Assembly: GCF_000699445.3 (NCBI RefSeq)
Contig: NC_067198.1
Coordinates: 5,552,801-5,616,800 of the forward strand
Length of the DNA: 64,000 bases
Direction: 5' to 3'
DNA from: Schistosoma haematobium
Lineage: Eukaryota; Platyhelminthes; Trematoda; Strigeidida; Schistosomatidae
Part shown: positions 10,795 to 22,290 of the stretch, piece after piece
How the letters are laid out: every line of letters starts with the position of its first letter
Numbering within the stretch: position 1 is the first letter of the stretch
Notes under the pieces: model-generated
The model's database searches: none
Seen by the model: only the letters and a program-made list of their open reading frames with translations
What the model was told of the DNA's origin: nothing
Program-made: the position numbers and the translations under genes

Positions 10795-11060
10795 ATAAGC
10801 AAAGATAGATAGTGGCTAGCAGTGGAATCCAGGACGCGCGACACTTCATCCTATTTGGGAAACGTCAACTGAATGTACCTGCGTCTCACAGTTGATGTTC
10901 ACTCTGGGACTCGAACCTAGTACCATTCACTCTAAACACCACCACATTATCCATTTAGCTACTGAGTCTTGATAGCCACTTGCTTGTACAATGGAGTGAA
11001 GTTCAAATTCACTTGATATTATTTACTTGAATCCTCCGATTGATGTTTAGGACTATTATA
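10795..11060 (-). repeat. Smα SINE (minus strand)
   Basis: On the minus strand: a tRNA-like head with A-box-like TAGCTAAATGGATAATG and B box GGTTCGAGTCCC, then a decayed hammerhead (CAAATAGGATGAAG), then the GCGCGTCCTGGATTCCAC end with GCTAGCCACTATC. Smα is the known schistosome SINE with hammerhead ribozymes. This copy has lost the CUGAUGA core (GUUGACG) and GAAA (GAAG), so it should be inactive. Confidence 0.85.
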
Positions 11061-11491
11061 TAGGTCTACTTATAAAAGTAAAATGATTTCTGTCAGTTAA
11101 AATAACTAAAAGGTATCGACATTTCGAGTATAGTTAGATTGAATAATAATATAGCTAATAGTATTTATTAATGTGAATCAATTGTGAACGTTTTACTTTA
11201 TCAAACGTGATTGATTACTTAAAAAATTGATAGACAAATATATACAAATGGAATTAGATAGATAGATAAATAAATAGAAATGATCAGAATAGATAGTTAA
11301 TTCGAAACGTATTACATCAGTTAATTAGATTGACATAGAATAGTTCAAGTGATCTAGATAAATTGAATTAGTTATTCAAGTAATTGACTATTTAACATTG
11401 TTAAGAATATAAACAAATGAATTTATCCAATCAGGATAAAAATAGACTAAACCAATCAATTATAGTTAATACTGAATAGAACAAATGGTGT
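11061..11491. other. Non-coding stretch
   Basis: A+T-rich, with a short GATA/AATA-rich tract at 11257-11280. No gene recognised. Confidence 0.5.
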
Positions 11492-11718
11492 ATGAGTTAA
11501 TCGTTGGTCAGCGGCTACCATTGGACTGAATCTTCTGACGTTTCTCCACTGCCTTGTGGATTAGATCTTTAGGTCAAAGACTTCAGGTGTGACTCCCTAA
11601 GAAAACCACATGCTACGGTCTAGGTACTCGAGTAGTATCCTAACCCTCACATAAATCGAATGATTTATGTGGCGCATATCTATTTGGTACCTTCTTGTAC
11701 TTATGTTTATGTTTAAGA
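11492..11718 (-). repeat. 480-bp repeat, 5' half (minus strand)
   Basis: Reverse complement of the first ~230 bases of the family (CACATAAATCGAATGATTTATGTGGCGCATAT on the plus strand corresponds to the shared 5' block). The 3' half is absent. Confidence 0.75.
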
Positions 11719-12654
11719 GTTGGATACGAAGAAATCTAGGTAGATTTGAACGAATCATTGAGCTTTACTGTTTGGGTTGTCACGTGAAAGTCTAGATGGT
11801 GTCTGGTTGTCTTGAAAACCAATGTAAAATCACCCTAGCCCACAAGGGTATATTATATAATTATAATTATATAAGTATTATATAACTTTAATTTAATCCA
11901 GCAAAAATACTGTATTACTAATGTTAATGGAAGTAGTTTTGTGATGTGTGCTACTGATGTCGATAGATATGAGTAGTATGTATCATCAATAGAAAGTGAA
12001 ATGTCTGGCTAAGAAGATGAAAGAAAAAAGAACGAGAACAGAGAATGATTGGTGTGGAAACGAAGAAGCAATGAAGTCTGACACGACTGACATTTTGCAA
12101 ATGAAGTATTTACTGTATGGCTCTTAGATTTTACCAAGATTTTCTATAATACATTCGATTATCCCCACTTGTGTTCTCGTTCAGTACAGTTTCACTATAG
12201 TGTACTGTCGGTTGAGTATAGTTTATATTTTAAGGCATTGTAGAACTTCAGATATTTATGGTATTATTATTTCATAGTTTGAATGAAACTATCACAGTTA
12301 CTTTGGAAAGGATTATGGTATACAACGATACTATTATGGAAGTTTAACTGGAGTTTGAGTAGGATTATACATGATGTTGTGTAGTATTAAACTGACGCCA
12401 ATTAGTTTTATAGTGCTTTCTGAACTTAGAATTTTGTTCATGTCATTTGATTCTTTCTGTGTGAGAGGCAATATTAAAACCTGATATTCAGACATATGTA
12501 ACGTAAAAGCTGGTACATGTATGAGTAGGCTCACATTACCAGAACAGACTAACAGAATGAGATAAAGTTCTCAAGATAAATCCTGGAGTAGTAGAAGTAG
12601 TAACAGCATTATTAGAAAAGAAGTTTATAAGGAGATTTTGAGATACAATAACTA
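11719..12654. other. Non-coding stretch
   Basis: No gene, repeat copy or RNA recognised. Confidence 0.5.
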
Positions 12655-13170
12655 AGGGAAGATAGTGAATACATCTGCACCATTGAGGACGATTCTAGGC
12701 CATCTCGCCCAAAATCTTCAATCATTGATTGGAATAGTTTTGCGGACCCTAACCAGGTAACATGCATTTACCTAGATGGCTCAGCTTAACAACTGATAAC
12801 TTCATGGATTGATGTTGCATTTTGATTTATCAATCCCTGCTTTCTTCCAACTTACTCTTACATTAGCGAGCATAACCCGTCAAAGTAGGAGGTAGTTGTT
12901 CATATGTAATACGTTTCGAAATCGCCTCAGTTGATGAAGCTTCATAATCTCAATAACCGATATGCTATAATTACGTAGTCACCCTATGTCTAACCTCACT
13001 ATCGATCATTAAATGATCCCAACATACGTGGGCAATGCTTCGAAGACACGGGTGACTGAAAACTCGTAAAACACGAATTTTCACTTCACAGCCTAAACTA
13101 GAAAAGAGAGTAATGTTGAGCAGTATATACGCCCTTAGGTTAAGAAACGGATAAACCGCATACGCCACAA
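12655..13170 (-). mobile_element. LINE 3' remnant (RTE type, same family as 54.1-57.6 kb)
   Basis: On the minus strand 13140-12990 encodes a piece matching the C-terminal region of the LINE at 54306-55619: VFSHPCLRSIAHVCW followed by SEVRHRV. It is followed by a decayed 3' region ending near 12655. The 12655-12870 part is shared with 14405-14625. It is a heavily 5'-truncated, mutated copy. Confidence 0.65.
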
Positions 13171-13175
13171 GAGGT

Positions 13176-13965
13176 GAAAGTAAAAAGTAACTAAGATTTT
13201 TCAGTCCATCTCGAGATTGTATCGGACGCTAATCCATTAGGGCTAACAAGACTTTTAAGAAAAGTGAAGTAGTTGACCCACTCAACTATTGAAATTTCAG
13301 GTGTTGACTCAGGCCAGTTTTCAAGTAACATATTGCACTAAGAGAGAGAGAATCCTTCCCTAAACACGCTTTGAACTATACTAATTGCTTTCTAATCTAA
13401 TTCCTAACATTATAAGGAAGAATCTATGATTGCTATCCATCTTGAAAAAATTGTTTCCTTTCCAGTCGAGATCCAGACACACCCGTTAGAAGTCTAGAAT
13501 GGGATGAAATGAACATCTTGAATTCAAATCGTATACATTATCCAAAATAAAAGCAAATTGTATATGAAGACACTATCAAGGCATACTTTCAAACAATTTA
13601 TATTACTAACAATCAATAGTCAATTAATTCAGTCGACAGATGAAATAACATGTTAATTGATCGTAAAATAGGTAATTAACATTGCTGTTCTTAAAAACAA
13701 TTAAAATCATTCTGTGAACTCAGTCAGACAATAACAATGTAGAACATCGTACGTACGTATATCAGTTCCAGTTGTCATACCACATTAGCACAGAGGTACA
13801 ATTGTCCATTCAAATCCCATATTGGTAGATGTAGTAAGAATATATGCAGTAATCGGAAAGATTAGGGTTTGAAGATGTTATTCAAAGAGTATAATACAAT
13901 GAGATATATTTAGAAAGAGAAAAAAAGGAACACGAATAATTCAGAAGATTAGAATTTGGGAGAAC
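13176..13965. other. Non-coding stretch
   Basis: No gene, RNA or clear repeat recognised. Confidence 0.5.
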
Positions 13966-14385
13966 TGATATAATGGAAAGAAAAGTCAATTTTCGATTGA
14001 ATTACTCATTATGAGTTTCGGTTCAATATTACATCCGTTTTCATTCAACGTGAGGATCATTCAGTGTAGTATTTGATTTGTTTTTCCAGTATATTTTCTT
14101 CTGTATAATATACGATATTCTTGTATTCACTTGACATCAACTATGCTCAGTAAGTGATTTCTTATAACTGAGTATGTGATCTAACCCTAATTATTAATCA
14201 AAATGGGTGTCCAATCAATATATAAACCAGTGTATTTCAGACTATTTTGATTTGTCGTTGTCATAGTGTTTTGGGGCTAATAAATCTTCACTTATACTAG
14301 TCTTGTGTTCTTACTTTCGCATCGTGGGAATTGCCAAGGTCCCTCGTTCCGAGTATAAGTGATCAGCGTTTTTCCGGCACAACAA
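13966..14385 (+). repeat. LTR-like repeat, copy 1
   Basis: Begins TGATATAATGG and ends CCGGCACAACA, with a TATATAAA box at about 14219-14226 and an AATAAA signal at about 14279-14284. This is the order expected of U3-R-U5. A nearly identical direct copy lies at 21005-21431. No gag, pol or primer-binding site of the usual kind follows it. Probably a solo LTR, or one LTR of an element whose interior has been replaced. Confidence 0.6.
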
Positions 14386-14404
14386 TTGCAACGACTAAAT
14401 ATAA

Positions 14405-14625
14405 CAAGAACGTAAAGAGTGTATGCACCCGCGCCATTGCAAACGATTTTTAGCCATGTCATTCAAGGTCTCTAACCATCGGTTGCTTTCGTCTCACGGA
14501 TCCTAACCAGCTAGTCTACACCTACCAGTCCACTTATCAGTGACTTCGTGTATGTGTGCCATGTTTTAGTTCGACCGTCTCTAGCTTTCTTCCAACCTAC
14601 ACTCCTATAAACTAACCACTCATTG
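14405..14625 (-). repeat. LINE 3'-region fragment
   Basis: Shares with 12655-12870 the series CACCATTG, GACGATTTTTAGCC, CCTAACCAG and CTTTCTTCCAACCTAC. By that comparison it is the 3' end of an RTE-type LINE on the minus strand. No coding part remains. Confidence 0.5.
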
Positions 14626-15237
14626 TTTTATCATATGGACCAGTTAGATTATTTAAGTTCTTTACTTGATAATATTGTTTTTTTATTATTCAAAGACATT
14701 ATCAAAGAATAATTTTATCACTTCAAAATTATATTTTCACGATATCTTGGCTTGGAGTAACAAAAAAATATCCTTCAAATGTGATTGGCTAAAATATAAA
14801 TCAATCACTAGTGTACAATGGGTGATATCCAATAGTAGAAGTAGACATCATATCTTTAATTAGTTCTAGTATAATAGACATTCCCTTTTTCAAGTAACTC
14901 ATTTACCAAGTACAAAGTTGTTTACTCGGTTTCAAGATTAATTTTTGATATTGGGATATTGATTACTAATTAGGTATCAACGCTGAAGTAGTTTGAATGA
15001 GCTTCAAACCTCAAACTTAGTAGTATAAAGTGAATATTAAAATATTTCTTTGGTATTTTTTCTTCAGAAAAAAACAATACCCATGAAGTCTTTGAATGAG
15101 AATTATCCCGTTGGCAACATTGATTGAATATATCAAAATATGAATCAACAAGGTAAGAACAAGCATAGAAAGTGACAAAATCGACGAGAGATACTGTTCA
15201 AAGACAATGAATTCACCGGTTTAGGGGTTGTGGAGAT
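14626..15237. other. Non-coding stretch
   Basis: A+T-rich, no gene recognised. Confidence 0.5.
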
Positions 15238-15463
15238 TGTTAAGTTTTTGATTGAGATCATGAACCGATTGATGTTATATCACCATTGAAAACCTGGGAG
15301 CATTGGACGGCCGTTTCGTCCTATTAAGGGACTCCTCAGCAGTGCGCATCCACGATCCCACTCGCGGGACTCGAACCTAGGGCCGTCAGTCTCGCGCGCG
15401 AACGCTTAACCTACTGGACCACTAAGCCGGCATCCAATGGTGTCAATATCTAACCTCAACCAA
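15238..15463 (-). repeat. tRNA-derived hammerhead SINE (minus strand)
   Basis: On the minus strand: leader (ACACCATTGGATGCCGGC), tRNA-like region with B box GGTTCGAGTCCC, hammerhead 15301-15344, and tail. It directly abuts the plus-strand ribozyme-plus-tail fragment at 15464-15575, making an inverted pair. Confidence 0.85.
15301..15344 (-). ncRNA. Hammerhead ribozyme with complete conserved core
   Basis: Minus-strand reading: stem I CACUG, core CUGAGGA (15339-15333), stem II GUCC/GGAC around a 7-nt loop, GAA (15317-15315), self-complementary stem III ACGGCCGU (15314-15307), cleavage base C at 15306, stem I partner CAAUG (one C-A mismatch). All essential positions are intact. Predicted to cleave after 15306. 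Confidence 0.8.
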
Positions 15464-15575
15464 TCGTAGATGCCCACTGCCGAGGAGTCCCGAAATAGGA
15501 CGAAACGGCCGTCCAGTGCTTCCAGGTTTTCAATGGTGGTCTAACATCAATCGGTTCATGATCTCAAACAAGGAA
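15464..15575 (+). repeat. Hammerhead SINE, 3' part (plus strand)
   Basis: Ribozyme segment plus tail, starting at the junction with the opposite-strand copy and ending in CGGTTCATGATCTC. The tRNA-like head is absent. Confidence 0.75.
15475..15518 (+). ncRNA. Hammerhead ribozyme, one core change
   Basis: Perfect stem I (CACUG/CAGUG), stem II (GUCC/GGAC) and stem III (ACGGCCGU), and GAA present. The core reads CCGAGGA, a U-to-C change at an invariant position that should abolish or greatly reduce cleavage. Confidence 0.7.
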
Positions 15576-16868
15576 TTCCCATAAAATCGTGACATATGTG
15601 AAGTGTTGTTTCTTGTATATGTGTGTTTTACATCTGAACGATTTAATATCAATTCAACAGTCTAAAGGTAAGCCATTCTTCATAATGGTAATGAAGTCCT
15701 AGATGGGCATTGATGTGTGGTTGCATACTAGGACAACAATGCTACTTAGAACTCTCTGACTTACATTGATTTTCAAACCATAATCAGTGTATAATGCACA
15801 TTAGTTTTAGAAATTTATACATCCTAAGCATATTGAACTACCTTCGAACATATAATCCAATACCTAAACGTTTGATGAATTAGGTACTTTTTTCTTAAAA
15901 ATAGACGTCAATTTCCCGAGGTTCAGTGACGAAAAGTAACAGTTGAAAGCTTTAACCAATAATCTATCAGTCTACACTGATCAATATTATCAATAGGAAA
16001 ATTTGACTAATCAATACAAATGAAACGATGAGTTGTTAGTTTAAATTTCACTTTGATTTATCAATATACAGATTTGTGGAGATTGTAGTATTTCCAGGTA
16101 TTCAATGGCAATCTAGTTGAGATCAACTTGTGAATCCAACTGTCATTTGATTTGAAGAATCAGATAAGAGAGCTCACTATTAATTTCATACAAAACATAT
16201 ATGACGCAAAACTCACAATACAAGAATGTATTTAGTTATTCCAATTAAAATCAACTAGAGATAATAAAGTGTCTAACTTAGAGTGTCCAACATCAAATAC
16301 CAATGATAGCATAGAATTCCATGATAGCAAAATGTTACTGTCCAATTAAAATATTAAACCCTTAACATTTCAGCCATCTCCTGTCATCTGTTCATTATGC
16401 CTGACATAATATTAAAAATCATTTAATGCGAGAAAATATACTGAATACCTCAGGAAGCGGTATATAGACGCTTTTTCTTTAATAATCAATATGAATTTAA
16501 TAACAGTGTTGTTGAATATATCGATAAGATATTGAATGCGAGAATGGAAGAACACAAACTCTGTTCGAAATAGATTCTTATATGTCCAACAACAACAAAA
16601 AACCTGAAAACGAATTGACGTTCTGATCTTATATTCAGTAGAAACCGGATACATAATTGGCTTCGATGGGACAAAATTCCTTACAAACAGTTTTGGCTCT
16701 TAATAATAATAAAAAATAAGATTGACAACTGAAGTTCTAGATATATGACGAAAAGAACTCAAACAACATAAGAAATCAAAGTGAAGAACAATATGTATGT
16801 GGGTAAGGATTTTTATATAAGAAGTGTATATACAGAAATATAATTTATCAACTACAACATAATTTTTA
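15576..16868. other. Non-coding stretch
   Basis: No gene recognised. 16070-16135 holds a weak match to the SINE tail (TTTGTGGAGATTGTAG, CAATCTAGTTGAGATC). Minus-strand open frames at 16412-16918 have no family resemblance. Confidence 0.45.
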
Positions 16869-17365
16869 TTTGAACACAAATATTGGTACAAAGGGGCATC
16901 AAAACATATGCGCCACACAACTCACTTGATTTGTATGTGGCTTGTGATAATGCTCTGGTGCCCAGACCGAAGCAGGTGGTTCTCTTAGGGGGTCACATCC
17001 CGAGCCTTTGACCGAAAAGTCTGATCCATAAGGTAGGGGAGCAACGTCAGGAGATGCAGTCACATGGTAGCCGGTGACCAATAACTTGTTTATATGCCAA
17101 TTGTTTCTTCAGGATTCTGGAGCCCATGTTCGGAATCAGGGTTTTCTAACTCCGCTAGTTGGATTCTCCATATCTACCAATCCGGTTAAAGAGCCGGACA
17201 TTCGCTTATCATCTTCCCATTTTCGTAAACAACACCTACCCCCCGCCACGAGAAGGCAGTGAGTAGGACTTCCCTGGCAGTGTTTGTATACACGTGGCCA
17301 TGTGAGAAATTCTAGAGGGGAAGCAGACTCTCCTCATCCTTGACCGTACCAGAGCATTTGGGGGC
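16869..17365 (+). repeat. 480-bp dispersed repeat, full-length copy
   Basis: Starts TTTGAACACAAATATTGG and ends CCGTACCAGAGCATTTGGG with all family blocks. Short open frames within it on both strands are products of the repeat, not genes. Confidence 0.8.
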
Positions 17366-17614
17366 TACAACAAACCGAATATCTTCCATGCAGAATGACT
17401 CACATCTGTACACAGCGAAACTTCATTCATATTCAACATCTTAACAAGTTGAGACATTCGTCCAGTACACAAGTAATTCGCAACCTTATTTCTATTAAAT
17501 GATTTTGATTTTCAAGAAACATGTAATAAGACAATGATACCATAACATTTAGGTCGTAAATATATACTATAACTATTGTGCATTTATTAACAATGATATT
17601 TCATTGAATTAGTA

Positions 17615-17885
17615 TTCAGAAGGGATATTTTTGTGGATATTACAGTGATTTCAATAGTTTAGATCACGAGTCAATTGAAGCTAGACCACCATGGAAAACA
17701 TGGAAGCATTGGACGGCTATTTCGTCTTACTGTGGGACTCCTCAGCAGTGGGCATCTACGATCCTGCCTCCCGAAATTCCAACCCAGGACCTATCAGTCT
17801 CTCTCGCGCGAGTGTCTAGTCACTAGACCACTGAGTGAACCGGCATCCAACGGTGTTAACGTCTAACTTTAACTAATCCACGAAA
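17615..17885 (-). repeat. tRNA-derived hammerhead SINE (minus strand)
   Basis: Tail at 17615-17690 (plus strand TCAATTGAAGCTAGACCACC), ribozyme 17707-17750, tRNA-like head, leader ending near 17885. The B-box region (GAAATTCCAACCC on the plus strand) is damaged. Confidence 0.75.
17707..17750 (-). ncRNA. Hammerhead ribozyme relic
   Basis: Core CUGAGGA and GAA are kept. Stem II has a mismatch (GUCC against AGAC) and stem III is broken (AUAG against CCGU), so activity is unlikely. Confidence 0.6.
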
Positions 17886-17924
17886 TTGAAGCCAGTCACT
17901 AGTGAGTATATGTTTATTAATAAT

Positions 17925-18022
17925 AGAAGGGTTTTGTGGATAATATAGTAATTTTGATAGTTGAGATCATGAGTCAATTGAAGCTAGACTACCATAGAAA
18001 ACTTGAAAGCATTTGGACAGCA
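17925..18022 (-). repeat. Hammerhead SINE tail fragment
   Basis: Second, tandem partial copy of the tail next to 17615-17885 and in the same orientation. It stops within the stretch just downstream of the ribozyme. Confidence 0.65.
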
Positions 18023-18519
18023 AATAGATAATCAAGTTCTATCTAATAAATGTTTAGCGATATAAAACACTTGTAATAGTATATATTATATTGCAATGAA
18101 TTGCTTACTGTTACATTCCATTTACTAAAGTTATCACTAATTAGAAAAATATTTACCTTGGTATTTGTCCTTATAATCAATATATTCTGATTAAAACATG
18201 TTGATATGTATGTAGTACAGGGAATGATAAAGTACTCTAAGGATACATTAGTCGAATACAAACAACTAAATGAGTTAGATTGATACATTTACGAAGATAA
18301 ACAAAAGAAAAATTATTCGTTTTTATCTAAACAAATACGATGTAAACATGTTTACTAACCGGTATATGGTTGAGTTTCTGTCGTAACTCAATCGATACAT
18401 TGTGACGTAACAATTACGAATACTGTAAACTCTAACAACTGTTAGATGAGTGAGTAGTGACCAATGTCATATTCATCTAGTTCTTTAATGTTAATCAAAT
18501 TCTATTAATCAAGTTGTAA

Positions 18520-18740
18520 TTAGGCCGCTAGTCTAAGTGACTGGATATTACGTGCACTACGTTGAAGTGTTAGATGGCTGAATGTGATAGGTTGGAAACC
18601 CTAAACTTAAGGATGATTAGCATTACACACATAGAATCTCCAAGGAACTGATGTTTTTGATGAGACTCGAACTTACACAAATCAGTTTCAGGCATTACCA
18701 TTCAGCAATTTTAAGGGGTCATGATAAAAGTTGTTAGTAA
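18520..18740. repeat. Possible tRNA-derived repeat
   Basis: On the minus strand the 18640-18730 stretch has a weak A-box-like motif and a B box GTTCGAGTCTC about 40 bases downstream. 18525-18545 resembles 63966-63985 (CCGCTAGTTCAAGTGAC-type). No cloverleaf is evident, so this is not called a tRNA gene. Confidence 0.3.
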
Positions 18741-19129
18741 ATTGAAGGCAAAACATCTTAACCGGAGAACACCAGTGAAGTTTATCTATAGTCTCTCTCC
18801 TAGAGTCAGACCAGTTAAAACGTAAAAATATATAAGAATGAAATGTTTACATTTATCTAGTCACAAATATCATATGTTACCTACTTTGTACATGTGACTG
18901 AATTCTATCGTTATAGTTCATGTGATTTAATTTATTCACTCAACTTTTTTGGAAACGATTGAACCTGTCTACTAACATTTATGGTTTGAAAATCATGAGA
19001 ATAGTAGATTATAATAACAAAAACAACCAACAAACGTTAGTGAATGGAACATTCAAGCCAGTACTTGATCGTTGATAAATCTTGTTTGAAGAAAGAGAAA
19101 AATCTAAAATTACTGAAACGTTGCTGTAC

Positions 19130-19640
19130 AAATGCTCTATTACGACTGAGTGGGGAGAGTCAGCTCTCCCTCTCCAAACGCTCTCACATGGCCGGGTGCA
19201 TACAACCACTGACAGGGAAGTCCTACTCATTGTCTTCTCGTGGTGGGGGTGTTATTTATGAAATTGAGAAGATAAAAAGCGAATGTTCGGCGCTTTAACT
19301 CTGTTGGTAGACACTGAGAGTACACCTAAGGGAGTAGGAAAACCCTGATTCCAAACCAATGGCGCACATGAACTCCAGTACCCTGAGGGAAAAAATGGAG
19401 TATGAACCTATTGTTAGTCACCGACCAGCATATGACTGAATCTCCTGAAGTTGCTCCACTGCGCTGTGGATTAGATCTTTAAGTCAAAGGCTTACAGTGT
19501 GGCCCATTAAGAAAACTACCTGCTTCGGTGTGAGCATCCGGGTAGTATCCCAGACCTCACATAGATCGAATGATTTATGTGGCGCATACGTATTTGGTGC
19601 CTATTTATTTGGTGCATATTTATGTGTTTAAATAATTAGA
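19130..19640 (-). repeat. 480-bp dispersed repeat, full-length copy (minus strand)
   Basis: Reverse complement of the family from the 3' block (plus strand GAGTGGGGAGAGTCAGC) to the 5' block (ATTTATGTGTTTAAATAAT). Confidence 0.8.
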
Positions 19641-19689
19641 GAAGTTGTATTTGCCTAGAGAAATAAAAATTTTAAAGTTGCAGTAACAT

Positions 19690-19961
19690 ATCTATCATAT
19701 TGACGGAGTTTTGTTCTTTGAACCAGGCGGTTTAGTCGTGGAGCTTTCATTGTTATTCTGAACGACATCAGCACAAACTTCAGGTAGAAGTGAAGTGTTT
19801 GAATTTCTCCACATATGGTTCGCAGCTTGTACTATGGACCTCGGTGTTGATTGGTTCTTGTTGACATTAAATCTGTTATTGTTCACTTCTTTGTCTTGAG
19901 TGTATCTCCCATTGGTTTGATTTTTGGTCCTATGTTTGTCCAAAGTTTTCCTGCGGACCAT
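19690..19961 (-). pseudogene. Penelope-like element, 3' terminal fragment (minus strand)
   Basis: A minus-strand open stretch of about 88 codons ends in a serine/threonine-rich, lysine-containing tail (NNNESSTTKPPGSKNKTP). It is the same C-terminal and 3' region that follows the GIY-YIG-bearing fragment at 21490-22290. It sits head to head with the plus-strand copy beginning at 19962; the two share about 115 bases as an inverted repeat. No reverse transcriptase is present. Confidence 0.6.
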
Positions 19962-20112
19962 ATGTGGAGAGATTTGAACACTTAACTTCTACCTGAAGTT
20001 TGTGCTGATGATGCCGTTCAGAAGAACGATGAAAGCTCCACGACTAAACCATCCAGCTCAGCAAACAAAACTCCATCAAAATCATCCACCTGAGCTACAA
20101 ATCTCCACCATC
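19962..20112 (+). repeat. Penelope-like element, 3' fragment (plus strand)
   Basis: Shares CTTCTACCTGAAGTTTGTGC, GATGATGCCGTTCAGAA and AAAGCTCCACGACTAAACC with the minus-strand neighbour, and ends CATCCACCTGAGCTACAAAT. Short, non-coding in practice. Confidence 0.6.
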
Positions 20113-21004
20113 TCAAATATCTATCATAATGTGTATTTCTACCAAGGAAAAAACTAGCATGTAGAATATTACAGAGAAAAACGTTTCTTTTTATCATTTA
20201 TGTGAAGTTAAACTTGAACTATTCTGGTCGGTGCTGATTACTTTTAACACTGAAATCCTTAGGCTGAGTGATAATTGAGTAGCTTTATCGATCGGGATTA
20301 AAACTTAATCGCTACGTTAAGTGATTCGATTGAAATGGAGAAAAAGAAACAATCTACGAATATCTCTGTTTTACATTATTCTACAATGATATTGGTTTGA
20401 AAAATATTGTAACGCGGAATTTCCGTTGCATCCTATTTTGGTGTGCTCGTATAACTCAGTGGAGAAACTTAGAGGTCCCATGATCAACCTCATGTGGGTT
20501 TGTCTGTTGCACATCAATAACCTGCTCCGCATAAGGAAAAAACAACCACTCATTGTTTCACTGAATCATAATGATTTTTCAATTAGCATGAGTTAGTAAC
20601 GTAAATAAAGTTAGGGCCGTAATTAACCGTTTGCCCGTTTAACTGAATTGCGGACCTTCTGAATGCAATGATGTGACAAGCAGTTGTGTTATGTGTAGTT
20701 ATTATTACCTACGGTATTGCTTCCCTGAAACACGATTACTTGTAACATAAACCCTAAAGGAATCACAGATATTCGGATTAATTACAGTCTGGAAACTTTA
20801 TTCCTACCAACAATCAACCGATAAATTTCGATAGGCTAAGTAACACACGTCTTCAGCAAAGAAGAATAGATGAACAAAACGTACAATCTGAATTAGACAG
20901 CAAAATACCTTTTCGGATGTACTAATAATCAGGATCATTACAGGAAATCAAACCACACTGATCCTGTTAGGACCCGGGTTATACCCACTAGATTAATTAT
21001 TGCT
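20113..21004. other. Non-coding stretch
   Basis: No gene recognised. 20790-20870 carries a motif (AGGCTAAGTAACACACGTCTTCAGC) loosely similar to 23330-23370, suggesting an old repeat. Confidence 0.4.
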
Positions 21005-21431
21005 TGATATGATGGAAAGAAAAGTCAATTTTCGATTGAATTACTCATTATGAGTTTCGGTTCAATATTACATCCGTTCTGATTCAGCATGAGGATCATT
21101 CAGTGTAGTATTTGATTGTATTTCCAGTATGATATTTTCTTTCGTATAATATACGATATTCTTGTATTCACTTGACATCAACTATGCTCAGTAAGTGATT
21201 TCTTATAACTGAGTATGTGATCTAACCCTAATTATTAATCAAAATGGGTGTCCAATCAATATATAAACCAGTGTATTTCAGACTATTTTGATTTGTCGTT
21301 GTCATAGTGTTTTGGGGCTAATAAATCTTCACTTATACCAGTCTTGTGTTCTTACTTTCGCATCGTGGGAATTGCCAAGGTCCCTCGTTCCGAGTATAAG
21401 TGATCAGCGCTTTTGCTTTTCCGGCATAACA
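21005..21431 (+). repeat. LTR-like repeat, copy 2
   Basis: Direct, nearly identical copy of 13966-14385, beginning TGATATGATGG and ending CCGGCATAACA, with the TATATAAA box near 21258 and AATAAA near 21320. It is followed immediately by Penelope-like sequence. Confidence 0.6.
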
Positions 21432-21489
21432 GATCCACAAAGTAATTTGCATACGAACCGTGTTCAAAGGAATGAAAACTCATTGTAGC

Positions 21490-22290
21490 ACCGTCATTGC
21501 ACAGGAAAACGAAAGGAATTACCCTATGGATGTATTTCGAGGAAATCAATACCTCGGAAAAGCTTTATTAAGAAATATTTATTAAACAGATCACCAAGCA
21601 CAAAACCAACAAAAAACATCAAAAGTTTAATTCTACCCCTATATGAAAAATACCTCCTAGATAACGAACGGATTGTCAAGCCCACAAGAAAAAAGGTGCA
21701 GCACACAAAATGCTTTCTAACAATATTATGCAGGCCAGAGGAAACTATGACAGACAAAGATAAAAAAAACATCTTCAGCAAAATTAATTGCATCAACTGC
21801 AAGAAACCCTAGATAGGACAAAGAGGTTGCCTGTTCTGTCTACAGGAACATCAGTTTGCGGCTAAACGTCACGATATTGTTTTTTTTTAAATCAGTGCAT
21901 GCGGACAACTATGGACACGATTTCGATTGGAAAAACATCAAAACAATAATCAGAAGAGACACAAAGTTAGTTAATGCTCAGAAACATGAAGCTTTGGTAA
22001 CGCACCAATCGATAGACACATCGAAATTGGTCCAGTCTATCAGCCCACCAGGAAAAGGATTGACATCTTGAAGGTCAGAGGTAAAAACAATCAAAACGAA
22101 CATACAGGCAACGGCCACACTCCAATGGAAAACAATCGACCAAATTATAGATCAACAGAATAAACAACTAATTAACTGCGGAGAAATTCTAAAACTCACT
22201 TCTTATTGAAGTGTGTGATGACGATGTCGTTGAGAAAGACAATGTAAATGTAACGGAACCATTCAGCTCAGAGAACTAGAAATCTCCAAA
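21490..22290 (+). pseudogene. Penelope-like element fragment with GIY-YIG endonuclease relic
   Basis: In broken plus-strand frames the translation shows INCINCKK, then a stop where a tyrosine would fit, IGQRG, and after a frame change EHQFAAKRHD. This is the GIY-YIG order (two cysteines before the second YIG-like motif, then a histidine-rich helix) that follows the reverse transcriptase in Penelope-like elements. Downstream pieces (HADNYGHDFDWKN, then a serine-rich end) continue it. The RT is not present, so this is a 5'-truncated, inactivated copy. The call rests on motif order and would be firm after a profile search. Confidence 0.65.

Noticed and set aside
19695..19961. 88-codon minus-strand frame as a host gene
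   Set aside because: The same sequence recurs with the Penelope-like 3' ends at 19962-20112 and 26255-26528, so it is element-derived.
13966..21431. Complete LTR retrotransposon between the two LTR-like repeats
   Set aside because: No gag or pol motif, primer-binding site or polypurine tract was found between them, and the outer 5-base flanks do not match.
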